The notes: a model not told the origin generated them from the sequence alone. A stretch of 64,000 bases of DNA from Planktothrix agardhii NIES-204 (GCA_003609755.1 AP017991.1:3266001-3330000), one strand, 5' to 3'; shown: positions 46,659 to 55,340, counted from the stretch's first letter. Program-made: numbers and translations.

Positions 46659-47447
46659 ATGAAACATATTTTAAAAATAGCTCGAACTTTCCTATCAACC
46701 TACTATGCTTATATGGTTGAATATCGAGCCGAATTATTTTTCTGGGTATTGTCTGGCTCCTTACCTTTTATTTTAATGGGAATTTGGATAAAAGCCTCCG
46801 AAACAGGTAATATTGGACTCACTTCTATTGAATTTGCTCGATATTTTTTGGCTGCTTTTATTGTCCGACAAAGTAATGTAGTTTGGGTAATTTGGGAGTT
46901 TGAAAAAGAAGTAATTCAAGGAAAACTTTCCCCTCGATTATTACAACCCATTGATCCAGTTTGGCATCATTTTCTTAGCCATATTGCCGAACGATTTGCC
47001 CGTTTTCCCTTTATTGTTGGGCTAATTCTTTTATTTTTTGCCCTCTATCCTGAATCTTTTTGGATACCCAGTTTAGGACAAACCTTATTATTTTTATTAG
47101 TATTAATTTTAGCTTTTATGCTACGGTTTATTATTCAATATACCTTTGCTTTATTGTCATTTTGGATAGAAAGAGCCAGTGCTATTGAAAAAATTTGGTA
47201 TTTACCCTATATATTTTTATCAGGAATAATTGCCCCTTTAACAGTCTTTCCTCCCTTAATTCGGGAAATAACATTATGGACTCCCTTTCCCTACCTAATT
47301 TATTTTCCCGCTTCTATTATTGTGGGATTTCCCGTTGATTTATTTCGAGGTTTATTGATCATGTTCTTTTGGGGAATTTTGTTTTTAATTATCAACCGTT
47401 GGCTATGGAAACGGGGATTAAAACAATATTCAGGAATGGGCGCCTAG
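46659..47447 (+). CDS. ABC-2 type transporter permease
   Basis: The protein has 262 residues from the ATG at 46659 (an upstream in-frame TTG overlaps the previous gene). Six hydrophobic segments fit the ABC-2/DUF990 permease family: WVLSGSLPFILMGIWIKA near the start, FLAAFIVRQSNVVWVIWEFEKEVIQGKLSPRLLQPIDP, and FIIQYTFALLSFWIERASAIEKIWYLP. No ATP-binding subunit or second permease lies next to it, so the partners must be elsewhere. Part of an operon with the glycosyltransferase. Confidence 0.88.
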   Translation: MKHILKIARTFLSTYYAYMVEYRAELFFWVLSGSLPFILMGIWIKASETGNIGLTSIEFARYFLAAFIVRQSNVVWVIWEFEKEVIQGKLSPRLLQPIDPVWHHFLSHIAERFARFPFIVGLILLFFALYPESFWIPSLGQTLLFLLVLILAFMLRFIIQYTFALLSFWIERASAIEKIWYLPYIFLSGIIAPLTVFPPLIREITLWTPFPYLIYFPASIIVGFPVDLFRGLLIMFFWGILFLIINRWLWKRGLKQYSGMGA

Positions 47448-47502
47448 TAGTGAGTCCTTTAGGACTCTCTTTCTATGAGAAAGCCCTAAAGGGCTTACTA
47501 CG
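47445..47502. repeat. Palindromic dispersed repeat after the ABC permease
   Basis: TAGTAGTGAGTCC … GGGCTTACTACG with two internal palindromes, GAGTCCTTTAGGACTC and AGCCCTAAAGGGCT. It overlaps the permease stop codon and could fold into one long cruciform-like stem. It is a likely terminator or REP-type repeat. Confidence 0.65.
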
Positions 47503-47549
47503 ATTTAATGGGTTATATTAATATAAATACATCACCAAAAAAAACAACA

Positions 47550-47984
47550 ATGAGACTACTTCACACAATGTTACGGGTGGGAAACCTAGACCATTCCTTA
47601 AAATTTTACTGTGATATTTTAGGAATGAAACTACTGCGCCAGAAAGACTATCCAGGGGGTGAATTTACCTTAGCCTTTGTCGGTTATGGTGATGAATCCG
47701 ATCATAGCGTGATTGAGTTAACCTATAACTGGGGCGTCGAACAATATGAAATTGGTACAGGTTATGGTCATATAGCCCTCGGTGTTGATGATATTTACGC
47801 CACTTGTGAACAAATTAGAGCAGCAGGCGGTAAAATTACCCGTGAACCCGGCCCAATGAAACATGGAAACACTGTAATTGCCTTTGTGGAAGATCCCGAT
47901 GGTTATAAAATCGAGTTAATTCAGTTAGGAACTCAGGGATCAAATTCCGAAAAAGAAACTACTGTTTCTGCTTCTAAAACATAA
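47550..47984 (+). CDS. gloA: Lactoylglutathione lyase (glyoxalase I)
   Basis: The enzyme isomerises the methylglyoxal-glutathione adduct to S-lactoylglutathione. From the ATG at 47550 the protein has 144 residues: [44 protein letters not shown], then VIELTYNWG (metal Glu), [11 protein letters not shown] (metal His) and [11 protein letters not shown] (final metal Glu). The open frame upstream of 47550 is repeat and spacer sequence. The last 15 residues are a non-conserved Ser/Thr-rich tail. Confidence 0.95.
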   Translation: MRLLHTMLRVGNLDHSLKFYCDILGMKLLRQKDYPGGEFTLAFVGYGDESDHSVIELTYNWGVEQYEIGTGYGHIALGVDDIYATCEQIRAAGGKITREPGPMKHGNTVIAFVEDPDGYKIELIQLGTQGSNSEKETTVSASKT

Positions 47985-48111
47985 TAAAACCCTACCCTAA
48001 CCCTCCTCTTGGTAAGGGGAGGGGACAGGATTTTTAGTTAAGTTTTTGTTAAATTGCGATCGCGCATCTTTTATAGCTACAAATCATCACAAAAAGTAAG
48101 CTTTTAAAGTT

Positions 48112-48228
48112 ATGCAATATCCTTTATTACTGATTTTCGTCAAAGTCACGATTTTTGCTCTGATGTTAGCCATCGGACTCAATCTTTCTTTTGAGAAAAT
48201 GCTCTCCTTATTACCCCAGGAAAACTAA
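48112..48228 (+). CDS. Short membrane peptide, possible truncated BASS-family transporter
   Basis: A frame of 38 codons encodes MQYPLLLIFVKVTIFALMLA, then IGLNLSFEKMLSLLPQ. The segment TIFALMLAIGLNLSFE resembles the first helix of bile acid:sodium symporter-family proteins, which normally continue for about 300 residues. It stops immediately and the DUF202 gene begins six bases later. It may be a remnant left by deletion or a genuine one-helix small protein. The family link is a judgement by eye. Confidence 0.4.
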   Translation: MQYPLLLIFVKVTIFALMLAIGLNLSFEKMLSLLPQEN

Positions 48229-48234
48229 ACAATT

Positions 48235-48444
48235 ATGAATCAGCCACCCGTTAATTCAGAACCCCCTAAACATCTTTCTAATGATGAATTAGCCACAGAT
48301 CGTACCGAAATGGCTAAATACCGCAGTCGAGCCGCCGCTGATCGCACCTTAATGGCTTGGATACGCACCTGTCTCTCGTTAATTGCTTTTGGTTTTGGTA
48401 TTCCCACTATTGTTAGAACATCAGAATATCCGATAATATCTTAA
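48235..48444 (+). CDS. DUF202 (YidH-type) membrane protein, probably truncated
   Basis: The protein has 69 residues. ELATDRTEMAKYRSRAAADRTLMAWIRTCLSLIAFGFGIPTI is the conserved N-terminal half of DUF202 proteins, which usually have three helices and more than 100 residues. Here only the first helix is present before a stop. It sits next to the 38-residue peptide, and both look like the left-over 5' ends of longer genes. Confidence 0.65.
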   Translation: MNQPPVNSEPPKHLSNDELATDRTEMAKYRSRAAADRTLMAWIRTCLSLIAFGFGIPTIVRTSEYPIIS

Positions 48445-48482
48445 AACTGCTATAAAATGTAAAATAATACCTTAGATTTGCC

Positions 48483-49067
48483 ATGACTACCACCCAACTT
48501 AAATCCTTAAGTCTAGAATCTTTTCTTCAACAATATTATATTGATGAATCTCCTGCTTGGGAATATATTGATGGTAAAATCAGACAAAAACCAATGCCTC
48601 AAGGACAACATAGTAAACTACAATATAAATTCTGTGAAACGATCAACCAAATAGCAGAACCTTCTAAAATTGCTTATGCTTTGCCGGAACTCCGTTGTAC
48701 TTTTGGCGGGCGTTCTGTTGTACCTGATATTGCTGTCTTTTTATGGAATAGAATACCCCTAACCCCAGAAGAAGAAATTGCTAATCAATTTGATTCTTTC
48801 CCTGACTGGACTATTGAGATTTTATCACCCAATCAAAAATTAACAAAAGTCATCGATAATATTCTGCATTGTTTAGAATATGGTTGTAAATTGGGATGGT
48901 TAATTGATCCAGATGAACGATCAATTTTTGTATTTCAACCCAATCAAATTTTGAAGAATTATAAGATTGATTCAGCAGAAAAGTTACCCATTTTAGAATC
49001 AATTGATATTAATTTAACGGTTTCTCAAATTTTTGGTTGGTTAAAACAGAAGCCGTTGATAGACTAA
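48483..49067 (+). CDS. Uma2 family endonuclease (DUF820)
   Basis: The protein has 194 residues of the restriction-endonuclease-like Uma2 family, hugely expanded in cyanobacteria. It shows SLESFLQQYYIDESPAWEYIDGKI, GQHSKLQYKF, the nuclease core RSVVPDIAVF (PD motif), WTIEILSPNQ (E-x-x) and NILHCLEYGCKLGWLIDPDE. The family is predicted to cut DNA but its biology is unknown; many copies are thought to be mobile. It stands alone. Confidence 0.92.
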   Translation: MTTTQLKSLSLESFLQQYYIDESPAWEYIDGKIRQKPMPQGQHSKLQYKFCETINQIAEPSKIAYALPELRCTFGGRSVVPDIAVFLWNRIPLTPEEEIANQFDSFPDWTIEILSPNQKLTKVIDNILHCLEYGCKLGWLIDPDERSIFVFQPNQILKNYKIDSAEKLPILESIDINLTVSQIFGWLKQKPLID

Positions 49068-49177
49068 TTCAGGGCAATTTGTTAGCCTTTTACTCATTAG
49101 ATATCAATATTCTGGTCAGTATTGTTGTTATACACATTTTAGTAATTATGTCAATATATTAAGATTGCAAATTTCCT

Positions 49178-49303
49178 ATGACATTACCTCTAAAATACCA
49201 GGATAATGTAGAAGTATTTCAGAATGGTGTTCAATTTATGGTGACAGGTTCAACCAATATCATTGTTGTTCAAATTGTGCCTGAAATTTTGAAACTCCGA
49301 TAA
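49178..49303 (+). CDS. Very small hypothetical ORF
   Basis: A frame of 41 codons in the spacer before the sulfatase gene: MTLPLKYQDNVEVFQNGVQF, then MVTGSTNIIVVQIVPEILKLR. Composition is protein-like and beta-rich, but there is no ribosome site and no family. The remainder of 49068-49357 is AT-rich without other features, apart from an AAGGAG ribosome site for the sulfatase. Confidence 0.25.
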   Translation: MTLPLKYQDNVEVFQNGVQFMVTGSTNIIVVQIVPEILKLR

Positions 49304-49357
49304 AATTAAAGGCGATTACCATATCAATACAATTCTAGATCCAAGGAGCAACTAAAA

Positions 49358-50860
49358 ATGACCGATAAAAAACCAAACATTGTCATCATTTGGGGTGATG
49401 ATATTGGTCAATCCAACATCAGTTGTTATACTCACGGTTTGATGGGCTATAAAACCCCTAATATTGATCGGATTGCCAAAGAGGGGATGCTATTTACCGA
49501 CTCCTACGCCGAGCAGAGTTGTACAGCCGGGCGCTCGGCATTTATCACAGGCCAATGTGTTTTTCGCACGGGCTTAAGTAAAGTCGGGATGCCTGGAGCT
49601 AATCTAGGAATGCGTGCTGAAGATCCGACTATTGCCGAACTCCTGAAGCCCTTGGGTTACGCCACCGGACAATTTGGCAAAAACCACCTGGGCGATAAAG
49701 ACGAAATGCTGCCCACCAACCACGGCTTCGACGAATTTTTTGGTAATCTCTATCACCTCAACGCAGAAGAAGAACCGGAATTACGAGACTATCCCCCGGC
49801 CGCAGATTTTCCTAATTACAAGAAAATGTTTGGCCCGCGCGGTGTCCTCGACTGTAAAGCCAACCCAGACGGGACTCAAACCATTGTCGATACGGGTGCG
49901 CTGACCAAGAAGCGGATGGAAACCATTGATGATGAAGTGCTGGCCAAAGCCAAGGATTTTATCGATCGTCAGGTAAAGGCAGGTATTCCCTTCCTTCTCT
50001 GGTTTAATACGACCCACATGCACTTCCGTACCCATCCCAAGCCTGAGAGTGTAGGGCAGTCGGGACGCTGGCAGTCAGAATACCACGACGTTATGATTGA
50101 CCATGACAAGTGCGTTGGGGAATTGCTCAATTATCTCGATGCCCTCGGTATCACTGATAATACGTTTGTCATGTATAGCACCGATAACGGCCCCCATATC
50201 AACTCCTGGCCTGATGCCGGGATGACCCCTTTTCGGAGTGAAAAAAATACTAATTGGGAAGGCGCATTCCGTGTACCCAAATTGGTGCGCTGGCCCGGTG
50301 TAATTGAGCCGGGTAGTGTCTCGAATGAAATTGTGAGTCATCTGGACTGGTTGCCAACTTTTGTGGCGATGGCAGGTGATCCAGATATTAAGGAAAAATT
50401 ACTCACAGGCTATCAGGCGGGTAATAAAACCTTCAAGGTACATCTGGATGGCTATAACCTTGTGCCTTACCTCAAAGGCGAGGTGGACAAAAGCCCACGA
50501 GTCGAATACTTTTACTTTAGTGATGATGGCGACCTGATGGCATTGCGTTATGACCACTGGAAGACGGTTTTCATGGAGCAACGGGTAAAAGGCACTTGCC
50601 AAATCTGGGCCGAACCTTTGGTCACGTTGCGAGTTCCAAAACTGTTTAATCTCCGTACCGATCCCTATGAGCGTGCAGATATTACCTCAAATACCTATTG
50701 GGATTGGATGTTTGATCACATTCCTTTAGTATTGGCGGCCCAGCCTATCGTTGCCAAATTTATCGCCACTTTCCAAGAGTTTCCCCCACGTCAAAAAGCT
50801 GCCAGTTTTACGGTTGATCAGGTGATGGAGAAAATTACCTCTGGTATTGCAAGTCGTTAA
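49358..50860 (+). CDS. Arylsulfatase (sulfatase family)
   Basis: The protein has 500 residues and should hydrolyse sulfate esters using a formylglycine. The modified residue is Cys55 in CTAGRSAF (a C-x-A-x-R type site, which also fits the usual C-x-P/A-x-R rule). Metal ligands appear in IVIIWGDDIG (D14-D15) and YSTDNGPH; a lysine in FGKNHLGD and the His in THMHFRTHP fit the active site. There is no signal peptide, so it is probably cytoplasmic. Codon use is richer in GC-ending codons than the neighbours (CTG, GGC, ACC). A start with AAGGAG seven bases ahead is clear. No sulfatase-modifying enzyme gene is nearby. Confidence 0.92.
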   Translation: MTDKKPNIVIIWGDDIGQSNISCYTHGLMGYKTPNIDRIAKEGMLFTDSYAEQSCTAGRSAFITGQCVFRTGLSKVGMPGANLGMRAEDPTIAELLKPLGYATGQFGKNHLGDKDEMLPTNHGFDEFFGNLYHLNAEEEPELRDYPPAADFPNYKKMFGPRGVLDCKANPDGTQTIVDTGALTKKRMETIDDEVLAKAKDFIDRQVKAGIPFLLWFNTTHMHFRTHPKPESVGQSGRWQSEYHDVMIDHDKCVGELLNYLDALGITDNTFVMYSTDNGPHINSWPDAGMTPFRSEKNTNWEGAFRVPKLVRWPGVIEPGSVSNEIVSHLDWLPTFVAMAGDPDIKEKLLTGYQAGNKTFKVHLDGYNLVPYLKGEVDKSPRVEYFYFSDDGDLMALRYDHWKTVFMEQRVKGTCQIWAEPLVTLRVPKLFNLRTDPYERADITSNTYWDWMFDHIPLVLAAQPIVAKFIATFQEFPPRQKAASFTVDQVMEKITSGIASR

Positions 50861-50875
50861 TCAGCAAGAAAAATC

Positions 50876-51274
50876 ATGATCAAAAAGCTGCTCGGTCTAG
50901 CATCTGCTCTCGAAATACTCACGGGTTTAGCCCTAATCATCGCTCCTTCGGATGTCGCTATGTTGTTGCTAGGGGATGGGGTTTCTGGTATCGGGACTGT
51001 GGTAAGTCGGGTAGCTAGCTTTGGTTTGTTTGCTTTGGGATTGGCTTGTTATCCGCGATCGCACGATATTGACAGTTCCGATCAAGTAGTTCTGGGGATG
51101 CTCACCTACAATATCTTGATAGCAATCTACCTTATTTATTTGGGAATCAGAGGTGAATGGGTTGGGAGATTGTTGTGGTTGGCTGCGACACTTCACACAG
51201 TCTTTACTATCCTTCTCACCTACGCTTGGTTTAAGGGAAAATTCCTGACCGACTTACAACCAAAAGATCAGTAA
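50876..51274 (+). CDS. Small four-helix membrane protein, hypothetical
   Basis: The protein has 132 residues with four hydrophobic segments: LLGLASALEILTGLALII, VVSRVASFGLFALGLAC, YNILIAIYLIYLGI and LLWLAATLHTVFTILLTYAW. I cannot name a family. It begins 15 bases after the sulfatase stop, in the same direction, and may be co-transcribed and co-transferred with it. Confidence 0.7.
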   Translation: MIKKLLGLASALEILTGLALIIAPSDVAMLLLGDGVSGIGTVVSRVASFGLFALGLACYPRSHDIDSSDQVVLGMLTYNILIAIYLIYLGIRGEWVGRLLWLAATLHTVFTILLTYAWFKGKFLTDLQPKDQ

Positions 51275-51624
51275 GTAGGCGGTGTAAGTTAAACAAAAAT
51301 CAATTCCAAAATCTGATACCCACTCCCCTCAAAAGTGGTGTTGATTTCCCTATCTGTCAGTGAGTCTCAAAAAATCTAGTGCTTCATGGCAAAGAATCGA
51401 GTTAAATTAGATACAACAGGTGCATTAATCAAACTGACTCAGAACATCCGCTAGGAGAATTAATCCCCTATAATTTGAATCTACTGAAGAAAGGAGCAAG
51501 AGGCAAAAGGTATACCCCTGTTCCGATGTTCCCTATTCCGGTGTTCCCTACTATTTGTCAGTCCTAGGTTGAGAAATTTGACCCCAGTTTTAAACCCTGT
51601 CGATTAAAAAGGAGTATGCAGCTA
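51275..51624. other. Spacer with degraded repeat sequence
   Basis: No gene is supported. The right part (about 51510-51555) has CCCTGTTCCGATGTTCCC and CCGGTGTTCCCTACTAT, a fragment resembling the GTTCCCTGCTATA end of the TATAGCA-ended elements. The leader of the following V4R gene presumably starts near here. Confidence 0.4.
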
Positions 51625-52326
51625 ATGGCTTCAAGCACCGCCCCTCAACATCCTGTTGAGCATCAATCCAAACTCAAAATAAGTAATCCTAAAGCCCATA
51701 ATCATTATCGATTTCAAGATTTTTTCAGCTTTGATCCTTCTATGGGTACGGTCACAGACTGGAATCAAATGCGAAATATCTTTACCAGTGAAGATTTTAT
51801 CATCGGTTTGGTCGAAGGATTAGAGGAAGAAGTCGGTAGCGCCTCCTCGGTAATCATGTATACCATTGGCAAAGAATGGGGCGTTAAGGATGCTATCTTT
51901 TTCCAGCAGTGGTATGAGGCCGAATATGGCCAAAGTATTCGACAGTCTAACCTGATGTTTCTCCTAGAAACTTGGTGGTGGCCTTTTACTGCCCAAGGTT
52001 GGGGACGCTGGGAAGTGGACATGAGCGATCGCAAACATGGCTGTATCTTTATTAACCTATTTGACTCAGCCGTTGCCCGGACTTTAGGCGATGTGGGCAA
52101 ACCCGTTTGTCATATCTATGCTGGATTATTTGCTGGATTTTTTAGTAATCTGGTTAAAAAAAGCCTAAGTTGTATCGAACTGCAATGTTATTCCATGGGA
52201 GAAACCTATTGTAAGTTTCTTTTGGGAAACCCAGACCGGATTGATGCTGCGGGTTTTTGGCTGAATGAAGGAGCCACCGCCAGGGATATTCAGCGAAAAT
52301 TACAGGATGGAGCGGTCTTGCGATGA
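51625..52326 (+). CDS. V4R (4-vinyl reductase) domain protein, first of two
   Basis: The protein has 233 residues from the ATG at 51625, favoured because AAAGGAG is ten bases upstream (the ATG at 51616 is only one base from that site). A V4R-like domain fills the second half: VGSASSVIMYTIGKEWG, then CHIYAGLFAGFFSNLVKKSLSCIELQCYSMGETYCKFLLG with the family's Cys/His pattern. V4R domains bind hydrophobic ligands or tetrapyrroles. The 88-residue gene overlaps the stop by four bases. In Synechocystis a similar protein (slr0144) begins an operon for photosystem II assembly; the present order fits that. Confidence 0.85.
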   Translation: MASSTAPQHPVEHQSKLKISNPKAHNHYRFQDFFSFDPSMGTVTDWNQMRNIFTSEDFIIGLVEGLEEEVGSASSVIMYTIGKEWGVKDAIFFQQWYEAEYGQSIRQSNLMFLLETWWWPFTAQGWGRWEVDMSDRKHGCIFINLFDSAVARTLGDVGKPVCHIYAGLFAGFFSNLVKKSLSCIELQCYSMGETYCKFLLGNPDRIDAAGFWLNEGATARDIQRKLQDGAVLR

Positions 52327-52589
52327 ATAATCCCCCGGGTTGGCTCAGTGAATCTGTTCAAGACTTTTTCAGTAATCTTAACTGGTTAGGTACACCCGCG
52401 AGGGTAGAAAAGAGTCATCCGACTACTTCATCACAGTCCAATTTAACCCTATCCGTCGCTGATTTTTTTCAACGGATTGATTGGGAAGGAGTTCCCCAGG
52501 TCGGAGTTATGCCGATTATACCTGCTGCTGCTTCTAATACCCCGGATCAACTTGATGTTACCATCGACGATTTAATGGGTTTATTTTAA
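52323..52589 (+). CDS. Small protein with duplicated S-V-x-D-F-F … W-x-G-x-P motif
   Basis: The protein has 88 residues and its ATG overlaps the stop of the V4R gene (ATGA), so the two are translationally coupled. A 15-residue motif, S-V-x-D-F-F-x-x-(L/I)-x-W-x-G-x-P, occurs at 11-25 and again at 44-58, with a Ser/Thr linker between. The C-terminus is LDVTIDDLMGLF. There is no membrane segment and no cysteine. I cannot name a family; by position it corresponds to slr0145 of the Synechocystis cluster. The repeated motif looks like a binding peptide. Confidence 0.75.
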   Translation: MNNPPGWLSESVQDFFSNLNWLGTPARVEKSHPTTSSQSNLTLSVADFFQRIDWEGVPQVGVMPIIPAAASNTPDQLDVTIDDLMGLF

Positions 52590-52744
52590 CAGGTAATGGG
52601 TAATGGGTAAAGAAACAGGCAATGGGTAGTAGGTAATCGGCAATAGGTAAACAATCAATTCTTAAACCCATTACCCATTACTCATTACCCATTACTCAAT
52701 TCTTACACTGATTACTGATTACTGATTACTGATTACTGATTACT
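52590..52744. repeat. Short tandem repeats within the V4R cluster
   Basis: AGGTAATGGGTAATGGGT at the left and CCCATTACCCATTACTC in the middle are complementary blocks, followed by four or five units of TGATTAC running up to the next start codon. No gene. Confidence 0.88.
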
Positions 52745-53206
52745 ATGCAAGCTGAATTAAATCAATTATTAGTCAAAGCGGAAAATCGCTATCTTCAAAC
52801 CGAAGAATTGCTGGGTTTTAAGAGCTATTCAGAAACTTTAGCCCAACGATTAAAAATTTATGAATTTCTTCGTGATCGAGAAGTGGTGATTTTTCAGCCT
52901 GTTGCCGATCAAATTTCAGTTATATTTCCCCAGGAAAAACAAGAACGCTTAGAACAGGTTTTACAACAATGGATTCTGATTTTGCGCCATAGTGCAATGG
53001 CGATGTTATTAAATGATTCAGAATACCTTCAGCGACGGGTGATTGATTGGTTATCAGGTATAGTTCAAGCCCATAATACCCAAGCAATTGATACTCAAGT
53101 CTACCAATTGCTTAATACCCGTTTAAATGAATTGCTCTCGGCAAAGGCAATGGTTTTTATCCAACCATTCCTAGAACAAGTTAAAAGTTACTTGCTAAAA
53201 CCTTGA
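52745..53206 (+). CDS. Phycobilisome-protein-like (globin-fold) protein without bilin-binding cysteine
   Basis: This protein of 153 residues is helical throughout. The pattern KAENRYLQTEELLGFKSY, LKIYEFLRDREVVIFQPVADQ, LILRHSAMAMLLND and WLSGIVQAHN follows phycobiliprotein subunits (A-D-GRYLS, helix A-E, YLR … D). It has no cysteine at all, so it cannot attach a bilin covalently. A role as scaffold, chaperone or assembly factor is more likely; by position it matches slr0146. The start follows a tandem-repeat array directly, with no obvious ribosome site. Confidence 0.7.
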   Translation: MQAELNQLLVKAENRYLQTEELLGFKSYSETLAQRLKIYEFLRDREVVIFQPVADQISVIFPQEKQERLEQVLQQWILILRHSAMAMLLNDSEYLQRRVIDWLSGIVQAHNTQAIDTQVYQLLNTRLNELLSAKAMVFIQPFLEQVKSYLLKP

Positions 53207-53325
53207 ATAAAAAAGAGTTAATTGATTCTGATTAGCACTTTTATGGAAACCCTGGTAAAAAAATATCTGTTCATCACAACCGCGATTCGGTTAACTATCA
53301 ACCGTCAATATCACCTGTTTAAATC

Positions 53326-53979
53326 ATGATTGAAATCAACAATTTACTAATTAAACCTCAACTTCCGGGCAACTATTTTGCTTATGATGCTTATGTGAAA
53401 GGGGATCTGGAATTGGGCTTACTAGAAAATCGCCTCGGAGGTCGTTTACTAGGTCTTCCCTCAACCTTCCTTGAAGCAATTTATACCGGATTAGAACAAG
53501 AAACAGGTCAAGCCACCCGCTTAGTCTTATTCAATTGTGGTCGCTGGTGGGGAAAAAATTTTTATGTCCGTTTTTGTGAAGAAATCAGCGAATATTATGA
53601 CAAAACTGTGGCGCAAATGGAAATGATCGAATTCATTCAATGTTTACAACAATGTTGGAAAACCCATGGTTGGGGAACATTTGATTTGGATGCCCAATAT
53701 ACTAACACCGGATTTTTGATCTTGATTACCAAAAATTCCCCCTTTGCTAGTGTTGCTAAGGACTGGAACCGACCTGTTTGTTTTTTGGAAGCTGGAATTT
53801 TTAGCTCCTTTTTTAGTCGATTAACCGGACGAGACCTCCATTGTGTTCAAACAACCTGTGAGTCCATGGGTGCAGATTCTAACCAATTTATTCTCGGTTT
53901 GAGTAATCGTTTACAATCAGTCGAAGCCTTAGTAGATCAGGGGAAAGATCATGACACTATTCTGAAATCACTGGCATGA
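53326..53979 (+). CDS. V4R domain protein, second of two
   Basis: The protein has 217 residues. It shares the layout of the first V4R gene: GLEQETGQATRLVLFNCGRWWGKNFY, HGWGTFDLDAQYTNTGFLILITKNSPF, and CFLEAGIFSSFFSRLTGRDLHCVQTTCESMGADSNQFILG, but is otherwise diverged. Corresponds by position and type to slr0147. It probably binds a hydrophobic ligand such as a chlorophyll precursor; direct evidence is lacking. Confidence 0.85.
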   Translation: MIEINNLLIKPQLPGNYFAYDAYVKGDLELGLLENRLGGRLLGLPSTFLEAIYTGLEQETGQATRLVLFNCGRWWGKNFYVRFCEEISEYYDKTVAQMEMIEFIQCLQQCWKTHGWGTFDLDAQYTNTGFLILITKNSPFASVAKDWNRPVCFLEAGIFSSFFSRLTGRDLHCVQTTCESMGADSNQFILGLSNRLQSVEALVDQGKDHDTILKSLA

Positions 53980-54060
53980 AATATTAATTAATTAAGAATT
54001 AAAAATTAAGAGTTACAAATTACGAGAATATTAATTCGTAATTCATAATTCGTATTAGGT
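53980..54060. repeat. Short AATTACGA / AATTCGTA repeats
   Basis: AAATTACGAG and ATTCGTAATTCATAATTCG blocks of opposite sense fill the spacer between the V4R and pentapeptide genes. The same family of repeat is inserted in frame in the gene at 58449. Confidence 0.7.
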
Positions 54061-54067
54061 TTAACCC

Positions 54068-55231
54068 ATGGATGCGATTGAACTGCTGAGTCGATATGGA
54101 GATGGAGAACGGGATTTTAAGGGCGTAAGTCTGCGAGGTATGATTCTAAGTACCAATTCTTATCGACCCAATACCATACCAACTATGGGTTTGGCTAATA
54201 TTCGAGAACCCCAAAATCGACCGCATTTAATTGGTGTCGATTTAAGTAATGCTGACTTAAGCGAAGCCCATCTCAGTCTAGTTAATCTCAGTAAGGCTAA
54301 TTTGACTGGAGCCAATTTAACCGGGGCTAATCTCAGTGGAGCCAGTCTCAGTGGCACGATTCTAACCGGAGCGAACCTGAGTCGGGTTAACCTCGAAGGC
54401 TCTCACCTGAATTGGGCAAATTTGCAAGAGGCGGATCTGAATCATTGCAATCTCAAAGGCGCTGATTTTAGTTCTGCAATTCTCATACAAGCGATTTTGA
54501 CTCAAGCCTGTTTAGTTAAAGCCTATTTAATTAAGGCGAATCTCCATCAAGCGATCTTGAAAAACACGGATTTAACCCAGGCTAATTTGAAAGATGTAGA
54601 TTTATCCGGTGCAGATTTGACTCAAGCTATTATTGTCCGAGCTAATTTAAGTGGAGCTAATTGCACCGGGGCTGATTTAACCAAGGCCCAAATGTTAAAA
54701 ACTAATTTAAGACACGCTGATTTAACCGATGCTTTTCTTAATTCTGCAACTTTATTAGAAGCCGATCTCAATGAAGCTAACTTAACTCGTGCTAATCTGA
54801 GTAAAGCCAATTTGAGCAAAACTTATCTGAGGAATGTCTGTTTAAATGGTGCTCATTTAAGTGGAATTAATTTGAGTGGGGCGGATTTGGGCGGAATTGA
54901 TTTAAGACAAAAATTATTAACGGGAATCAATTTAGCGGGGGCATATTTAAGTGAAGCCAACTTGGAAGGTGCTTTATTAATGGATGCTAACTTAAATGCC
55001 AGTAATTTAAGTTCTGCTAATTTGAGTAAATCTTGTCTAATTAATGCCGATTTAAGAAATAGTCATCTGGGTAATGCTAACTTAGCCGATGCGAATTTAA
55101 TGGGAGCTAATTTGAGCGGGGCTGATTTAAGAGGGGCAATTTTAAAGGGGGCAATTCTAGCCAATGCCGAAATTAAGGGTGCAAAGTTACATGGAGCTAC
55201 ATTACCGAATGGAAAAGTTTATAACTCTTAA
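54068..55231 (+). CDS. Pentapeptide-repeat protein
   Basis: The protein has 387 residues. After a non-repetitive start of about 55 residues, more than 60 pentapeptides of the A-(D/N)-L-x-x type run nearly without a break (LSNADLSEAHLSLVNLSKAN and so on), which fold as a right-handed quadrilateral beta-helix. A small interruption, GGIDLRQKLLTGINLAGAY, marks a loop at about residue 280. There is no signal peptide. Such proteins act as scaffolds; the position in this cluster suggests a link with photosystem assembly. An ATG with TTTAACCC is a plain start. Confidence 0.93.
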   Translation: MDAIELLSRYGDGERDFKGVSLRGMILSTNSYRPNTIPTMGLANIREPQNRPHLIGVDLSNADLSEAHLSLVNLSKANLTGANLTGANLSGASLSGTILTGANLSRVNLEGSHLNWANLQEADLNHCNLKGADFSSAILIQAILTQACLVKAYLIKANLHQAILKNTDLTQANLKDVDLSGADLTQAIIVRANLSGANCTGADLTKAQMLKTNLRHADLTDAFLNSATLLEADLNEANLTRANLSKANLSKTYLRNVCLNGAHLSGINLSGADLGGIDLRQKLLTGINLAGAYLSEANLEGALLMDANLNASNLSSANLSKSCLINADLRNSHLGNANLADANLMGANLSGADLRGAILKGAILANAEIKGAKLHGATLPNGKVYNS

Positions 55232-55340
55232 AAGTAAAGGAATTTTATGAAGGTCTTTTTTTGCATAAAGTATTGTAATTCATTTCAATTATAGGTAAAA
55301 ATAGATTATTTTCTACTGATAACTGTTGACTGATAACTGA

